From Edaphochlamys debaryana (taxonomy: Eukaryota; Chlorophyta; Chlorophyceae; Chlamydomonadales): a DNA stretch of 64,000 bases. Both the position numbers and the translations under genes were made by a program. The stretch is taken from the NCBI GenBank assembly GCA_016858145.1, contig JAEHOE010000011.1:1240001-1304000 (forward strand). Reading direction: 5' to 3'. Position 1 is the stretch's first letter; each line of letters begins with the position of its first letter. A model generated the notes under the pieces. The model was not told where the DNA came from and did not search any database. It saw only the letters and a program-made list of their open reading frames with translations. Shown piece by piece: positions 11,101 to 22,936 of this stretch.

Positions 11101-14100
11101 AAGCACATTAGTCACGACACGCACACAAAGAAGCGCACACGGCGCTCACCTGTGCGGCTGTGAGCATCTTTTGCATTTGCGCCTGCGGGAGGGAGGGTGG
11201 AAGCGGGCGAGGGGCGGGGGCGTGCATGGGCATGGGCATGGGCGTGGGCGAGCGCACCTCCAGATAGCCCAGCAAACAAAACAGGCCAACCGCCGTACCG
11301 GCCAACCACCGAACCGGACAACCGCCAACCACCCCAACCGCACCTGGATGGCGTGCGGCCGGAAGGCCACGTCGAACGCGCCCCTGCCGTACGATGCCAG
11401 CTGCTTCAGGAAGTAGTGGTTGCAGTACGGCCCGATCCCGAAGGTGCAGATGCGCGGGATGCCGGTGGGCGGCGGCGTGCCGGGCGGGGCCTGGCCCAGT
11501 GTCGCCAGGCGCTGCTGCTCCATCAGGCCCCGGACCTGGGGTGGGGTGGGGTGGGGTGGGGTGGGGTGGGGTGGGGTGGTACCGGGAAGAGGAACGTGAG
11601 GGGTTGTAGATGGGTTGAGGGCTTTCTGGGGGGTGCTGCTCCATCAGGCCCCGGCCCTAGGGGTAGAGGAGGGTGGAAAGGAGGGTCGGGGATCGGTAAG
11701 CCCCTCCCCAAGGTCCCCAGACAACGCCGCCCTTGGCCCGCCTCACCTGCTGCTCAACGACGCGGCAAATGTCCTTCTCGTCCTGCACGTACGGCAGATT
11801 GTACGACACACAAGATCTTCAGGATGCGCGATCTTCGAACCGGCGCTGGGGGCGGGACCGCCCCACCCCAGCTCCGCGCCACACGCCCCTGCAGTCCCCG
11901 AATCGTCAATGGCGCCCGGGCGGGACCGCAGCGCACATCACACACGGACCACACGACCACCCCCTGCCAACCCAACACACGCACCGGCTCTGCGGGTCCG
12001 CACCGCACCCAAAACGCTGCCAAGCACCCGCCAACCCTCCGCCAACCCAAAGCCACACGCCCACGCACCTGCACGCATCCGTCCGTGACCAGGAATATGA
12101 AGGGCAGCGAGGGGGGCTTGCCCGCCTGCGACTGCGGCAGCGATGAGAGCACCCGCATGGCGGTCTGGGGGGGAGTGGGGAGGGGAGTGGGGAGGGGGTG
12201 AGACGGGGGGTGAGTGAAGAGCGCAGGGCTGCTGCCGCCCCCCCGCTGCTGGTGCGCTCCAGGGTCCTGGGTCTGGTCCAGTTCCCGATCCCGTTGTGAG
12301 TACCCCCTAGAGTCCAAACTCTCGATCCTTCTTGAAGGCCCCTCCCCGGTGAACCTCACCTGAAGCGGCCCCATAATGTCCGTCAGGCCCCGCGCGTCCA
12401 CCGAGCTCCGGATCCAGGCCTGGGATCACGGGACCGAATCCAGATCCAGATTTAGAACGGGGGTTCAGCACGGCCTCCATACATCCTATCCAAGCCAGCC
12501 GCAGCGGCCGCAGGAACAGAGACGGGGGCCCTCTTCCCCAGACACGTCCCCAGCAAGCACGGCTGCCTCACATACACATACACCCACCCGTTTTCGCATT
12601 GGCTAAGCGGTGGCGCCACCTCTGCTTCCTATATCCCAGGTGCGTGCCGGGATTGTTTCGTTCGGGTGGGCTTCGGTATCGCGGGTTGCTCGGTCCGCGT
12701 GCTAGCTCTGCTGTGCCCTTCTACGCCGCCGGCGGGCACCACAGCTCTAGCCTACCACATTCTCTCCAGCTACACATTGCGGCTCGCGACGCAACTACGG
12801 CGGCGCCTTACACGTAACGGACTGGGCGAGATGGGGCGGGCTTTGAGTACTTAGAACCGGCCGGCTACCCGCCGCGCCTACGCTTCCCCGGCTAACACGA
12901 GCAGCCGTTCACACACCCTCACCTCTGCTGCCATTACGTTGTCGGGGGTGGCCGCCAACAGCTGTCCCCCGGGCGTGAACCAGAGCTGCTCGTGGTCAAA
13001 GGCGGCGATGGTGAAGGTGTCGGAGGGGGTGAGCGATCGGAGTCCGAACATGAGCGCGGCCCTGGGGTGGGGGGGCGGGGGGTGGGAGTGGGTACATAGT
13101 GACAGGTCAGGGCACAGAACAGGGCCAGGCTGTGACCGTGCCCCTCGCCGTACCGCCGTACAGCATGCCCCCTTCCTTCACCGCCGCCGCCGCACCGCCG
13201 TGCTGCCGTACAGCACACGCACACCCGCGCCGTACGGTACGGCACTCACTTGGCGAACTGCATGGGCTCGCCGCTCATGGAACCCGATCGGTCCAGTACG
13301 AATATGATGGATCGGGGGAAGGGGTGCGTGAACTCGGGGGCGGGGGGGGCCACGGTCAGCACGAAGGAGCCGCGGGGGTCGGGGTCGGCGGGGTGGGGCG
13401 GCCTGAGAAGGTGAAAGGGCACGCCGGGAAGAGGGGGTGAGCAACCAGGCGCGATAAGCGCGGGGCATGTTCGCAGGGCAGCGTAGCGAATGCCAAGCCC
13501 CACGCCCCACCCCAGGCAGCATTAGGTTCTGGAAATCAGGATGCGACGCGCAGCGCACCCCCGTGGCAGCGACCCCTCTCCCTCACAGCCCCCGTCCCTC
13601 CCTCCGCACACCTCCCTCCCAACGGCCCGCCCCCTCCCTCCCACACACCCCCACCCCCCGGGCCCCCCCACCTGGGCGGCGTCACGTTGAGCGCCAGGAA
13701 CATGTCGTTGCCCCACACCCGGTACCCCACCTCCACGTCAGCGTTGGGCATCTGGGGTTGCGCGTGGGGGGGGGGGGGGGAGTGAGGGAGGAGGGTTGAC
13801 ACGGCGCCAGCGGTCACAGTGAGCCTCAGTGACATCGTTAGCCCGCCCGTGCCCCCAGGGCGGGCACGCTCGGTCTGGTGTCTCGACCAGTCCACGTGAG
13901 CAGCCAGCTTTCGGGTGCAGGCAGTACCCGTGTCCGCGTCCGCAGCACGTTTCCCCAATGGCGTGTTCCCGCAGGGGCCTCCCCCCACACACACACACAC
14001 ACTTCGGGCTTTCGGTTCCGTATGTAAGCCGGCCGCTAGTCACCGCGCCTCCGACTCCCCGACTCCCTGGCTCATGCAAGCAGCCCTTCACACACACCTG

Positions 14101-17100
14101 TTTCGCGCACAACCCCGAGCAGCCCTTCCCACGCACCTGTGCGTCCTTGTTGGCGGACATGGTCACAGTGCCCGGCTGCTCCACGCCCAGCGTCACGGCG
14201 TGCCCCGACCGCACGTCGTACTTGACCGGCTGGGGGGAGCCTGCGTTGAGGGTGGTGGGGGTGGTGGTGGTGGGGATGGGGAAACGGGAAGGGCGGGAGA
14301 GGGCGGGGCGGGGAGGAGCCCCATGCAAGGCTGTTTGACCTTGGGCAGCCACGCACCGCACACCGCACCGCAGCTCGGTCGGTCGGAGGCACCGACATGT
14401 CCGTCCCACGCAACGGCACGCAACCCAGTCGCGCCCCGTGGAGGGCTTCGGAGCGGGCCCCGGCGCAGGCCGCAGGTCGCAGGACCCAGCAGCTCGGTCG
14501 CGGCACACCGGGCGACGTGATGCGTCCCCCCACGCCAGCCCTCGAGGATAGCCCTGGGCAACCACTGGACCCCCACTGGACCCTGGACCGCCCCCGGACC
14601 GCCTCCCCGTCCTGGACCCGTCCTGGACCCGCCCTGGCCCCACCCGAGTTGATGGTCACGATCACATCGACCATGGTGGAGTGTGAGTAGCCCTGCCGGG
14701 AAGGAGGGGGAGGAGGGGGAGGAGGCCAGGAATAGTGAAGGATGGGAACGGAAGGCCCTTCAGACGCTGCCAGGACCCCAGCAAGCCCCCACATGCACCC
14801 GCCTTCCAGACCCCGCCTTCCTCGCCCTTGCCGGCCCGCCAGCCCCCGCCCCCCCTGCCCCGTCAGCCCCCGCACGCAGCCAACGCGGTCCGCACAAGCC
14901 AGCACCCTGCAGCACCCAGAACCCCCGGCCCGGAGGCGGACACCACCGACCCCCCGCCCGAAACGAAGCAGCTCCTGTGCCTCCTCGCCGCCCTTCCCTC
15001 CCTGCCCTCCTCTCCGCCCCCCGCTGCCCCTCCGTTCCTCCGTTCCTCCCTCCTCCCCTCTCCCTCCGCTTCCCCTTTCCCTCCTCCTCCCTTTCTCGTC
15101 CTCCCTCCCTCCCTCCTCCTCCCTACCTCTTCCCCTCCCCCCTTCCCCCCACCTGCGGAATCACGTTGGCCGGCAGCTCCGTGGGCAGGCGCAGCCCTCT
15201 GCCCTCCCCCCTCATCCTCCCTCCCCTCCCCCTGCCCCCCCCCAAGACGCTCAACAAAGGCAGCTCCCTCCCCCCACCTGCGGAATGACGTTGGCCGGCA
15301 GCTCCGTGGGCAGGCGCAGCACGTAGGAGCCCTCCTCGAAGGCCAGGGGCTCAAAGGTGGTGAGCGACACGCGGAAGCAGTCGCCCGGCTGCGCCCGCCC
15401 GGGGGGCAGGGGCAGCAGGAAGAGCTCCGGGTCGTTGGCGGAGGGGTCGGAGCCCATGAGCTGGCCGGAGGGGTCTGGGGGGGAAAGGGGGGAGGGGAGA
15501 AGGGGGGGACGGTAATGGAGGGGATGGGGTGAAGGAGGGGGGCTTGGGGATGGGGTCAGAGCCCATGAGCTGGCTGGCCGGAGGGGTCCAGGGGGGTGGA
15601 AGGGGGGAGGGGGGGAAGGGTTTGGGGGGGATGGGTAAGAGGCCACAATCTGGCGCGAGGGGCCTAAGGGGCGATGGGGGGACGTGCGTCAGGAAGGTCC
15701 CCTGCCCCGCGCCAGGACCGGGGCCAGCAGTGCAGGGGCGGGTGCCGGCAGTGCAAGGGCGGGTGCCGGCACCCAGCCAAGCCCCATCGCAGGCCTCCCA
15801 CCCACATGGCCCCCGCCCCACGGAACGGTACGACCCCCCTCCCCACCCACGCCTCCACCCCAGCCCCACCGTAGGCCTGGCTGGGCCTGTAGTTGCCCTT
15901 CTGGGCCTCATCCGCGGGCACGATGGCCGTACAGTAGATCTAGGTCGAGGGAAGAGTGAGGAGTGAGGGAGGCAAGGTGTGGTGGGGTCAACGTGGGATC
16001 GGCTCAGGAGGGCCCCATCCCTTCTTCACGACGCCAGACCACGCCCGGCTCCGATGCCCACGGATCGGCGGTGTATGCTGCTCCAGCCCACCAGCCAACG
16101 CCGAGGGCTGGCCCCACCGCAGCCAGAGCATTTGCACGGTGACCATTGCTATCCGTTCCGCTCCATTCCGGCCCCCAGCGCGGAGGGTGTACGCCCCAGG
16201 CGTGGACGGCCCCCGCCGGCATGCAACCCACAGCCCCGCAGCTCCCGGCGCTCGCCTGATCCCGCATGAGGTTCTCAATCACCACCTCCGAGATCACTGT
16301 GTTTACGGACTTGGGGAAGCACAGCTGCAGGTAGGTCTGGGGCCAAGTCTGGAGGGGGGGCGGGGCGGGGGGGAAGGGAGGGACAGCGTGGGGTGAAGGC
16401 CATGTGCAACCGGGTTTGGCCCACCAGCCGGCAATGCGTAGGGTGCGCGGGGGGCTTGGCCAAGGCTCCGGCCGGCTCAGGGCGCGGGGTCAACGGGCCG
16501 TGTGCTCAGGGTTTGGGGGGGGGGGGAAAGAGGCGGGGGACTGGGTGGCATGTGCTGCCGCACCCCTGCCGGACCACACGGGGCTTCTCGAGTCCCCCAC
16601 GAAGGTCCCCACACTCTTTGGGGCGGAGCCCGTCCACACCCATATCCCAAACCCACACCCTCCCAAGAACGCGCCTCTCTGCAACCTGCAACCCTGGCCC
16701 TCGTCCCGTCCCTGCACCCCTTGCCCATAACCAGTTCAGTGCTTCCGTCAGTATGGAAACTTTCTAGTGTTACCCGTAACAGCGCACACGACTACTCCGC
16801 TCCCCTCAAACCCCAGATCAACATCCCCTTCCCACCCTGCCCCGTCACCCGGACGGCCTGCACCCTTTCCTTCTGCCCCTGTCCCTGGCCCCCAGAAACC
16901 GATCCCTCCGCACAGACCAGCCGTACGGCCCGTAAGCCGCCGTACCTGCGGATAGTAGCACTCCAGAGTGGTCTTCACGAACCCCACAGAGATCTGGGCC
17001 TTGGCCTCCACAGTCAGCCGCGTGAGGGGCATGGGCACGTATCCCTGCCAGGGGAGGGGGGCCGAGGGCGTGGCGGGGCCGACCTCAACCTCCGGTGCCC

Positions 17101-17672
17101 CCCTCTCTTCAGGGGCGGGGCCATCCTCCAGCTTCTATCCCCCCTTTCCTTCGAGGGCGGTCCTCCAGAACGCACTGGGCTCGACACGCCAGGGGGGGGG
17201 GTGCGAGCGGCGTAGCTCCTCAGGACTTGCTCAGGGTGGCCCCGCCCGGCACGCGGCGAGGCGAGCGGCGTGTTTCTGCAGGTGGCCCAGCACGGCCCGT
17301 CGATGCCCGAAACGGCCTCCTTGCTAGACCCCCGAACCTGTGCGCGGTTCGGCCTGGTCAGCAGGTACGGGCCCGGGCTGGGCAGCCAGGCGGAGGGAGC
17401 CCTTTCGAGTTGCCTGCACCCACCCCTGCCAATGCACGTGGTGGAGTCACGACACGTGGCCCCGGATCTGCACGTACCCTCCGGACATGATCCCGCTCAG
17501 CAAACATTCCCCACCACCAACCCCAACCCCACCACCGCCACCGCCCCAGACACAAAGCCCCACCGCCGCCAGCTGCCTGGCCCAGGCCCGGTCAGGTCCG
17601 GGCCGCTGCCTCGTACTGACGCCTCCCGCATCGCACCGCCCTCACCATCTGGCCCATAGCGCCGACCAGCAT
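8126..17672 (-). CDS. VIT + vWA domain membrane protein with Cys-Gly-Asp tail
   Basis: Exons in coding order: 17646-17672, 16946-17044, 16256-16336, 15870-15939, 15278-15474, 14644-14692, 14137-14240, 13672-13751, 13250-13402, 12923-13061, 12360-12419, 12069-12164, 11747-11782, 11344-11535, 11150-11182, 10826-10924, 10593-10668, 9970-10064, 9740-9803, 9423-9499, 8948-9083, 8126-8280. All 22 are in phase, giving 705 residues. Residues 10-155 are a VIT domain (starts VPMPLTRLTVEAKAQISVGF). Residues 262-460 are a vWA domain with an intact metal-site motif DRSGSMS near 270 and a LVTDG strand. The order matches inter-alpha-trypsin inhibitor heavy chains, including a SIATGVPCAHT block like the region after vWA in that family. 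Residues about 624-645 are hydrophobic (AGLVVLAGLGVGAAFVF). The last 50 residues are built from CGDCGD and GCDGCDG repeats. I infer a membrane-anchored, metal-dependent adhesion or protein-binding role. Intron 3 has a GC donor. The 9-residue first exon is the least certain. Confidence 0.87.
9177..9212 (-). repeat. Intronic copy of an exon 5' end
   Basis: This stretch copies 9051-9086, the acceptor end of the KDGKRKTNY exon, with about three mismatches in 33. It lies in the intron just upstream of that exon and would read KDGKRKTSYA, but has no matching acceptor. Confidence 0.85.
10098..10336 (+). repeat. 12-bp minisatellite (GGATGGGGGTGT)n
   Basis: About 12-13 near-perfect 12-bp units run from 10098 to 10248 and decay into GGTGGATGGGG variants up to 10336. 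The array lies in a vWA-gene intron and creates open but spurious frames on both strands. Confidence 0.95.
11538..11579 (+). repeat. Pentanucleotide (GGGGT)n, G-quadruplex-prone
   Basis: Eight tandem GGGGT units lie in an intron of the vWA gene, next to the acceptor of exon 11344-11535. On the transcribed orientation they are ACCCC repeats; the G-rich strand could form G-quadruplexes. Confidence 0.95.
11633..11661 (-). repeat. Intronic copy of an exon 5' end
   Basis: TGCTGCTCCATCAGGCCCCG is repeated from 11512-11540 (start of the GLMEQQ exon plus its acceptor). The copy sits about 120 bp upstream in the intron in coding orientation. Confidence 0.8.
12735..12916 (-). mobile_element. Dispersed intronic element, copy A
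   Basis: About 180 bp that match the reverse complement of 29433-29625 with scattered mismatches. It fills the donor-side third of a 503-nt intron of the vWA gene and begins within a few bases of the donor (GTGAGG then GTGTGTGAACGG). It has no coding capacity and no clear terminal inverted repeats. It is most like a short non-autonomous transposon or introner-type element. Confidence 0.75.
15150..15195 (-). repeat. Intronic copy of an exon 3' end with its donor
   Basis: Copies 15275-15320, the last 14 codons plus donor of the VIT-domain exon 15278-15474, with one mismatch in about 45 bases. It lies 80 bp into the downstream intron, so a second potential donor (CAG/GTGGGG) exists. Confidence 0.92.
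15552..15605 (-). repeat. Intronic copy of an exon 5' end
   Basis: Repeats the first codons and acceptor region of exon 15278-15474 (GAGCCCATGAGCTGGC and GGCCGGAGGGGTC) about 75 bp upstream in the adjacent intron, with a small internal duplication (CTGG). Confidence 0.85.
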
Positions 17673-20044
17673 GGGACAGCTGACAACCTGATTCTGGAGC
17701 TTTGGGCGCCTGCGTCGAGGCATCCAGGGCGTGTGCGGGCAGGTGGGGGCGAGCGAGGGTTTGCGCGGGCCAGCTCGCAGGTACCCGGCGGTCGTGGTTT
17801 CGCGGTGCGCAGGATCACAGGTGTTGAAGACGAGCATCGAGCGCAAGCCGGCGCCGCTTTGATGCGACGGGCGAGCGAAACGGTCGACGACACCAGCCAT
17901 CCCCGACGACTCACCGGCTAGCCCCGCGAAAGCTTGCTTGCTGGTATGGGGCTGCGTATGTGACTGGAGTAGCGCCCTGCGGTGTGCCCGCCGCGGACGG
18001 CGCTCCGCTGGTGGGGGCCTGCCCAGGCAACAGTGCGGACCCCGCGACGGGGCCCGCGGGTGGATACATGCTGCGTATGGGCTATCGGGCCAGCCCAAGC
18101 GGCCTAGCCTCGATGCGAAGCAGCGACGTCGCGTGTTTCGGGCCCGGGACGCGGTCGCAAGTAAATGGCTTTGAACTCGTATAGCTGCAGGGGTCGAAAA
18201 AGAGGACCTGGGAGAGGCGAGCCAGTAAGAGGACAAAGCCTAGCGGGCCTGGTCAACGCAGCGAGCACATCGATGACGGGTTGCCCGTGCTGTGCAACCC
18301 GGTCGTCGGGAGCTGCGCGGGCCCCCGGCGAGGTGTACTACGCCCCCCCTGGATCTTCCCTCTAGCACATACGAGTTACCCGGCTTCGTGTCAAGCCCTC
18401 ACGACGAAGCTCCGGCTGCCTCCTGCTGCCAACCGCCGCTGGCCCATGTCTCGGTTCATGTCCAAATCCGTGAAGGGTGTCTAAGGCCCAAATTTGGGGC
18501 GCGCCGTGCATCGATGTATTAACTGGTCCTGTTGCAGGGCGATGCAGGCTTCGACATGATTGGACCAGCACTTGTCGGGCCATCCGCACGAAAGCGGTGT
18601 CAGCGGTGTAGGCTTAAACTGGAGCGAGGTCGAGGCGTAGGACGTGACAAGCAGCGCTCCTGTGCGGGGTCGGTGGACACAGAATGGTGCCGGGTACGGG
18701 CGGGTACGATGCGAGCTGCGGCGGGGGAGCGGTCGTGTGAATGAGATGAGATGACAAGCGGGGCCCCCTCCCCCATGGGGGCGACAAAGGGCTGAGCCCC
18801 TCACGCCCACACGGGGTAATCCCCGGGGGCTTCGCCGCCCGATGAGATGAAAAGAATGCCGGATCCTGCACGCCTGCCTCCGGCTTGAGAGTCCCCGGAA
18901 CACGGCCCTGCGAGAGCAGATCCCGTAACACGCGGAGGCACGCGGCGAGGGCTTCAAGATATGATGGGAGTGCACGAGGGTACGCTTGGGCGCTCAGCTC
19001 CAGGCCCCGTGCCCCAGTTACCTTGTGGCCATGGCAGGAGGCATATTGTGGGGCCATGTGGGCAGCAATTCGCTGGGGCAGCAGCTTAAAGGCAGCAGCT
19101 TTCTAGGTGTGAGATGCGCCACAAATCCCACAATGGCACGATGCAGAAATGCGCAGGCTCCTGGCCCGTGCACACGTCAACGCCAGTGCCTATTGGCGGC
19201 AGTTCGATAGGCTTGCTTGCATGGGTTATGCACAGATAGGACCGAGCAGAGGTGCCAAAACTGCTGGTCCCCGTGCTATGCAATTTGTTGAAAGGAAGAG
19301 AGAGAAGCAGCACGCAATGTGGCGCACACACAACGCGCAAACTGCGCAGACGGCGCAGCAAAATCAGCGCTAGCGTGTGACGCCGGCAGTCCAAGGGCCC
19401 GGCCGCAGCCAGAAACACACACCATCCAAGTCTGGATAGGTTATAGCGACAGCCCTGCTAACGGCCGTTCCCCCCATGTATCCCATACACATCATGCTTC
19501 CACGGTCAAAAGAGTCAACAGGAAGGACACGCCAAGCGGCATGCCAGGTTCAACGTGCAGCCGTGCACCGGCACACCCGCGGCCATCCCCAGGGCTGTCC
19601 GCTGACGCCGCAGTGCTCATCAAACAGCCACACAGCGCGTGCCCAGTGGGTGAGCACACCCACGCAGGGCCCAATCGCAGCCAGCGCCGCCGCCCTCCAG
19701 CGCCGGCACAGGCTCAACAGCACCCGCCATCGCTTGCCTCAACGCAGATACCGCACCCGCGCGGACCCAGCAGCCTGCTAGCCGCCGCAGGCCAATCCGC
19801 CGTCGTGCAGTCTTCCGTCTTGGGAAGGACGCGCACTACTCCAATGGTGAGACCGCAAATGGCAGCTCCAGCTGCTCCTCCGCTCTGTCCGCCCACCTCC
19901 ATCGCGACCCCAGCAACGCCGCTGCCAAGACACGGCAGCGCGCGCCCGGCAGCGACCACGTCGCATGACGCAGCACGCGTCATGTTGTCCAAGTTAGACA
20001 ACGCGGCATCGACTCCAGCGCAATCGCACCGTACGGCAGCTGTA
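17673..20044. other. Spacer between MAF1 3' end and vWA gene start
   Basis: No chain of exons could be supported on either strand. It should hold the 3' UTR of MAF1, then the promoter and 5' UTR of the vWA gene, both on the - strand. A long frame on the + strand (19319-20359) is antisense to MAF1 exons and shows no family motif. A small flanked insertion lies at 18745-18850. Confidence 0.5.
18745..18850. mobile_element. Putative 86-bp insertion with 10-bp flanking direct repeats
   Basis: GATGAGATGA occurs at 18745-18754 and again at 18841-18850. Between them are 86 bp rich in C and G runs, starting CAAGCGGGGCCCC and ending CGGGGGCTTCGCCGCCC. The exact 10-bp repeats look like a target-site duplication. 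Terminal inverted repeats are weak at best. Confidence 0.45.
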
Positions 20045-22007
20045 CTAGACGTCCATCTCGGTCGCCATGCCGTACCTGGAGGTCGGGCAGCACATAAGTA
20101 CTTCAGTGAGGCGGGAAAGCTCCGCCACGTTCCCTCACACGACCCACATCGAGACCCCTCAGCGCAACCCAAGCAGGCCGCCCGCACACGCACCGGTCGC
20201 TGTCATCATCGTCGTTATCTGTGTTGTAGTTGTACGACTTGGAGGAGGTCTCCGTCGCCTGCCGTACGTACGGGAGCGGTGCCATCAAGGCGGGGGCACG
20301 CGGACACGCGACTTGCAGTACAGGCACGCGACGCCAACGTCGGGCGCGCGGCATCCTGATCACCCACCTCGTCTGCCGCCTGCTTGCTAATCGCACGGCA
20401 GCTAAAGTACAGGATGCGCTTCATCTTTCTGTTGTAGAAGAAGTAGTTGAAGGACCATACGCTCGCCTGTTCGCCTGAGGCATGCGCGTATAACAGGCGC
20501 ACGAGACCCGTCAGCACAACCAGGCGCCGAGACCGACGCACCCGACGATACGGCCAGCGCTCCAATCACAGGACTGGACTGGGGCCTCCGCCAAAGCTGA
20601 GTACTGGTCCTCGCCACCCAGGCTGCAAGGCAGCGCTCGCTTGCCGTACCCACCGAATGGGTCCGTCTCCAGGTCAGACTTGTAGCAGTACACGTCACAC
20701 TCCTTGAGGCAAATGGCCTGCAGCACACGCACATCGTGCCCAGGTCGGTCAGACGGGTACCCAAGCTGTCCCTCTGCCATGCATGACCGCAGCGCGCGAC
20801 GCTCATCTGTCCTGCGGCTGCTCTTCAGCCCGCCGACAAGCTATCCCCCGCTGCCGGTTCCCAGTAGGCCTCGGCCATACAGAGAAAGCGGCGAGCCGGG
20901 TGCCAAGCGGTGCTCCCCTGCGCAAAGCTGCTTGCCTTCCGCACGGCGACAGCCCGACCCACATCGCCGCTTCTGGCATGCTCCCGCCCGTCCCCTCGTC
21001 CTCGCCCCCCACCTCGTCCACGGAGCTCCACAGGCACTCCAAGAAGGGGCTCTCCCCGAGACCGGGCGTCTTGGCCCATACCTGCAGGCGACGGTACCAG
21101 ATTGGAGTGAACCCCGTGCCTAGCCCGGGTGGCACCGACACACCTGCCTCGCACACCCCGTTGCCTTGCATATCCCGGTGCGTGCCGCTCGCGCTCACGG
21201 AGCCCGGCCCAGCGGACTAACATCAAGCCATCTCGGGAGGAGCCTGGTAGCATGTGTTTCACATGGGGCCCACCCACCTTGGACACCTCCAGGAGGTGGC
21301 TGTCGATCGCCTCCTCGGCGCGGCTGATGCCCTCCTCCTTTTGGAAGTGCTGCGCCCTCAGCAGGCTGAAGTCATAGTCCGGGTATATGTGGTTGAGCGT
21401 CAGGATCAGGTAGATGAGCGTCTTACGGCTGAGAGGGATAGGAGGCAGAGTTGGGGACACGGAACGACGGGGCTGACGGCAGGGTCAGGTGGCATGCCAT
21501 GGGGCTAGGGAAGGGGCACCTCAGCAGCCAAGCGTCGCATATCTTGTGGTGCGCCCGTGCGCTTCTGAAACTTGGAACGAGTCCGCATGGCCCAAGTCTG
21601 GAGGGAGGCCGAGGGGCGGCCCCTTCGCTAACCTTGACGACTCCGCCAGCGGCCCCACAGGCGATGCCGACAGCTCCAACGGAGAGCTGCCCGTTTGCAC
21701 CTCCTGATCCAGGCTTTTCGAGAGCTTCTTGTCTAGCCCAGCGAGCTTGCCTGCGTCAAAGTGCGGCAAGGCAGCGCAGAACGCTCGGTGCATGGCGCAC
21801 TTGCACGTGCAGCCCGCGAGCTCCCGTCCACGCTCACAGGAATAGGCCTCCAGGTCGCCTTGAAGGATGTAGTCCCCAACATCAACGCTCTTCAGGAACG
21901 CGTTCAGCCTGCGGACCCAGGTGGGGTTCAGCGGCCGACCGCACGCAGCCCCCCGAGCTCAAAGCTGGCAGCTACCGTTGAAGCGGCGGAAGGTCGAGGA
22001 ACTTCAT
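20045..22007 (-). CDS. MAF1: MAF1, repressor of RNA polymerase III
   Basis: Exons in coding order: 21976-22007, 21633-21908, 21278-21428, 21013-21081, 20654-20717, 20368-20474, 20194-20258, 20045-20075. All are in phase, giving 264 residues. The three conserved MAF1 boxes are present in order: N-terminal [16 protein letters not shown] followed by [28 protein letters not shown]; then [16 protein letters not shown] leading to [16 protein letters not shown] and FSCRAIS. MAF1 binds Pol III and blocks its recruitment by TFIIIB under stress. It shuttles between cytoplasm and nucleus under TOR and PKA control. The linker between boxes A and B (residues about 60-100) is Ser-rich and could carry regulatory phosphorylation. 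The C terminus has an acidic DNDDDDSD stretch before a short basic-acidic end, as in other MAF1 proteins with acidic tails. It is divergent with the + gene at 22937. Confidence 0.95.
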
Positions 22008-22936
22008 GGCGTGGGGCAGTTCAGCTAAATTGGTTCCGAGGTTCTTATCCCTTCTCCGCGCAGATGCCCTAAGCGTTGACTTTACTGACTAGTCTGTATC
22101 TGGAAAGAATCGCATGGACCGGTGGCTGAGCAGGCTTGCAAAAGCATGGCGCAGTGCTCAGGATGTCGGGTTGCACAAGTGCGTATGTGGCGTGAGGTGT
22201 CTCTGTGTTTGGAGGTATAGGGGAGGTGGCACCGGAGAGCGTTCTGTGCGGACAAGGACCGGAAGCGTTGGCCGCGAAAGCACCGTCGCACGGCGACGAT
22301 TGCAGCTCCTCTCCCAGGCCTTTGAATCCCAGCGCCGCCCCACACGGCCTTTGCCAGCATTCTTGCGGAACAGTTGGGCACTGCAGCGACAAGCTCGCCA
22401 ACGGGCAGGCACGCCGAGTCGGTCGCTCCCTGCTCAGCTTCCCCGCCGGCTGCTCGTGTCCCCGCCCGCAGCGCTGTCTGGTCTGTCGTCCCCCGCCTGC
22501 AGTTCACGCACCAATCTACTTGCCTAAACCCCCTCCAGACGTTCCTGTTGAATGAGCCTGCAATGCGCCCCTTTCTCCTATTGCGTTGCGGAATGCCGGC
22601 AGGCACACACAGAGCTCAGTATATCAGACCTTCCTGGGGTGTGCCGCCCCAGCCGCATCCACGACTGGCGCGGGGGAGTGATGGCATGGGGAATGGCGGG
22701 AGCAGGGGAAGGGGCTGTGAAAAGGTGTGAAACACACCGGCAACGTCAGGCCCAGCGTGATAGGCCCACCCGCAGAGGCACACGCATATGCAACCTACCG
22801 CACCTCCTTCACACTCCTCAGCCCGCGAGCTGCAGTTTCCCAGGCAACTGCCATTTGCTCCGCGACTGGGCTGGCTCTCCTTTGCAAGCAATCGGACATC
22901 ACATAGAGCAATTCTAAGCAAATAGCACGTCTGCAA
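22008..22936. promoter_or_regulatory. Shared upstream region of MAF1 (-) and the tail-anchored gene (+)
   Basis: The two ATGs are 929 bp apart and face away from each other, so both promoters and 5' UTRs must lie here. I saw no convincing TATA box and no coding exon. Confidence 0.5.

Noticed and set aside
9800..11416. 538-codon frame on the + strand with WMGVWMGV repeats
   Set aside because: It reads through the 12-bp minisatellite in an intron of the - strand vWA gene, whose exons on the opposite strand are well supported.
19319..20359. 346-codon frame on the + strand
   Set aside because: Antisense to the last MAF1 exons; composition is that of GC-rich noise and no motif or splice support was seen.
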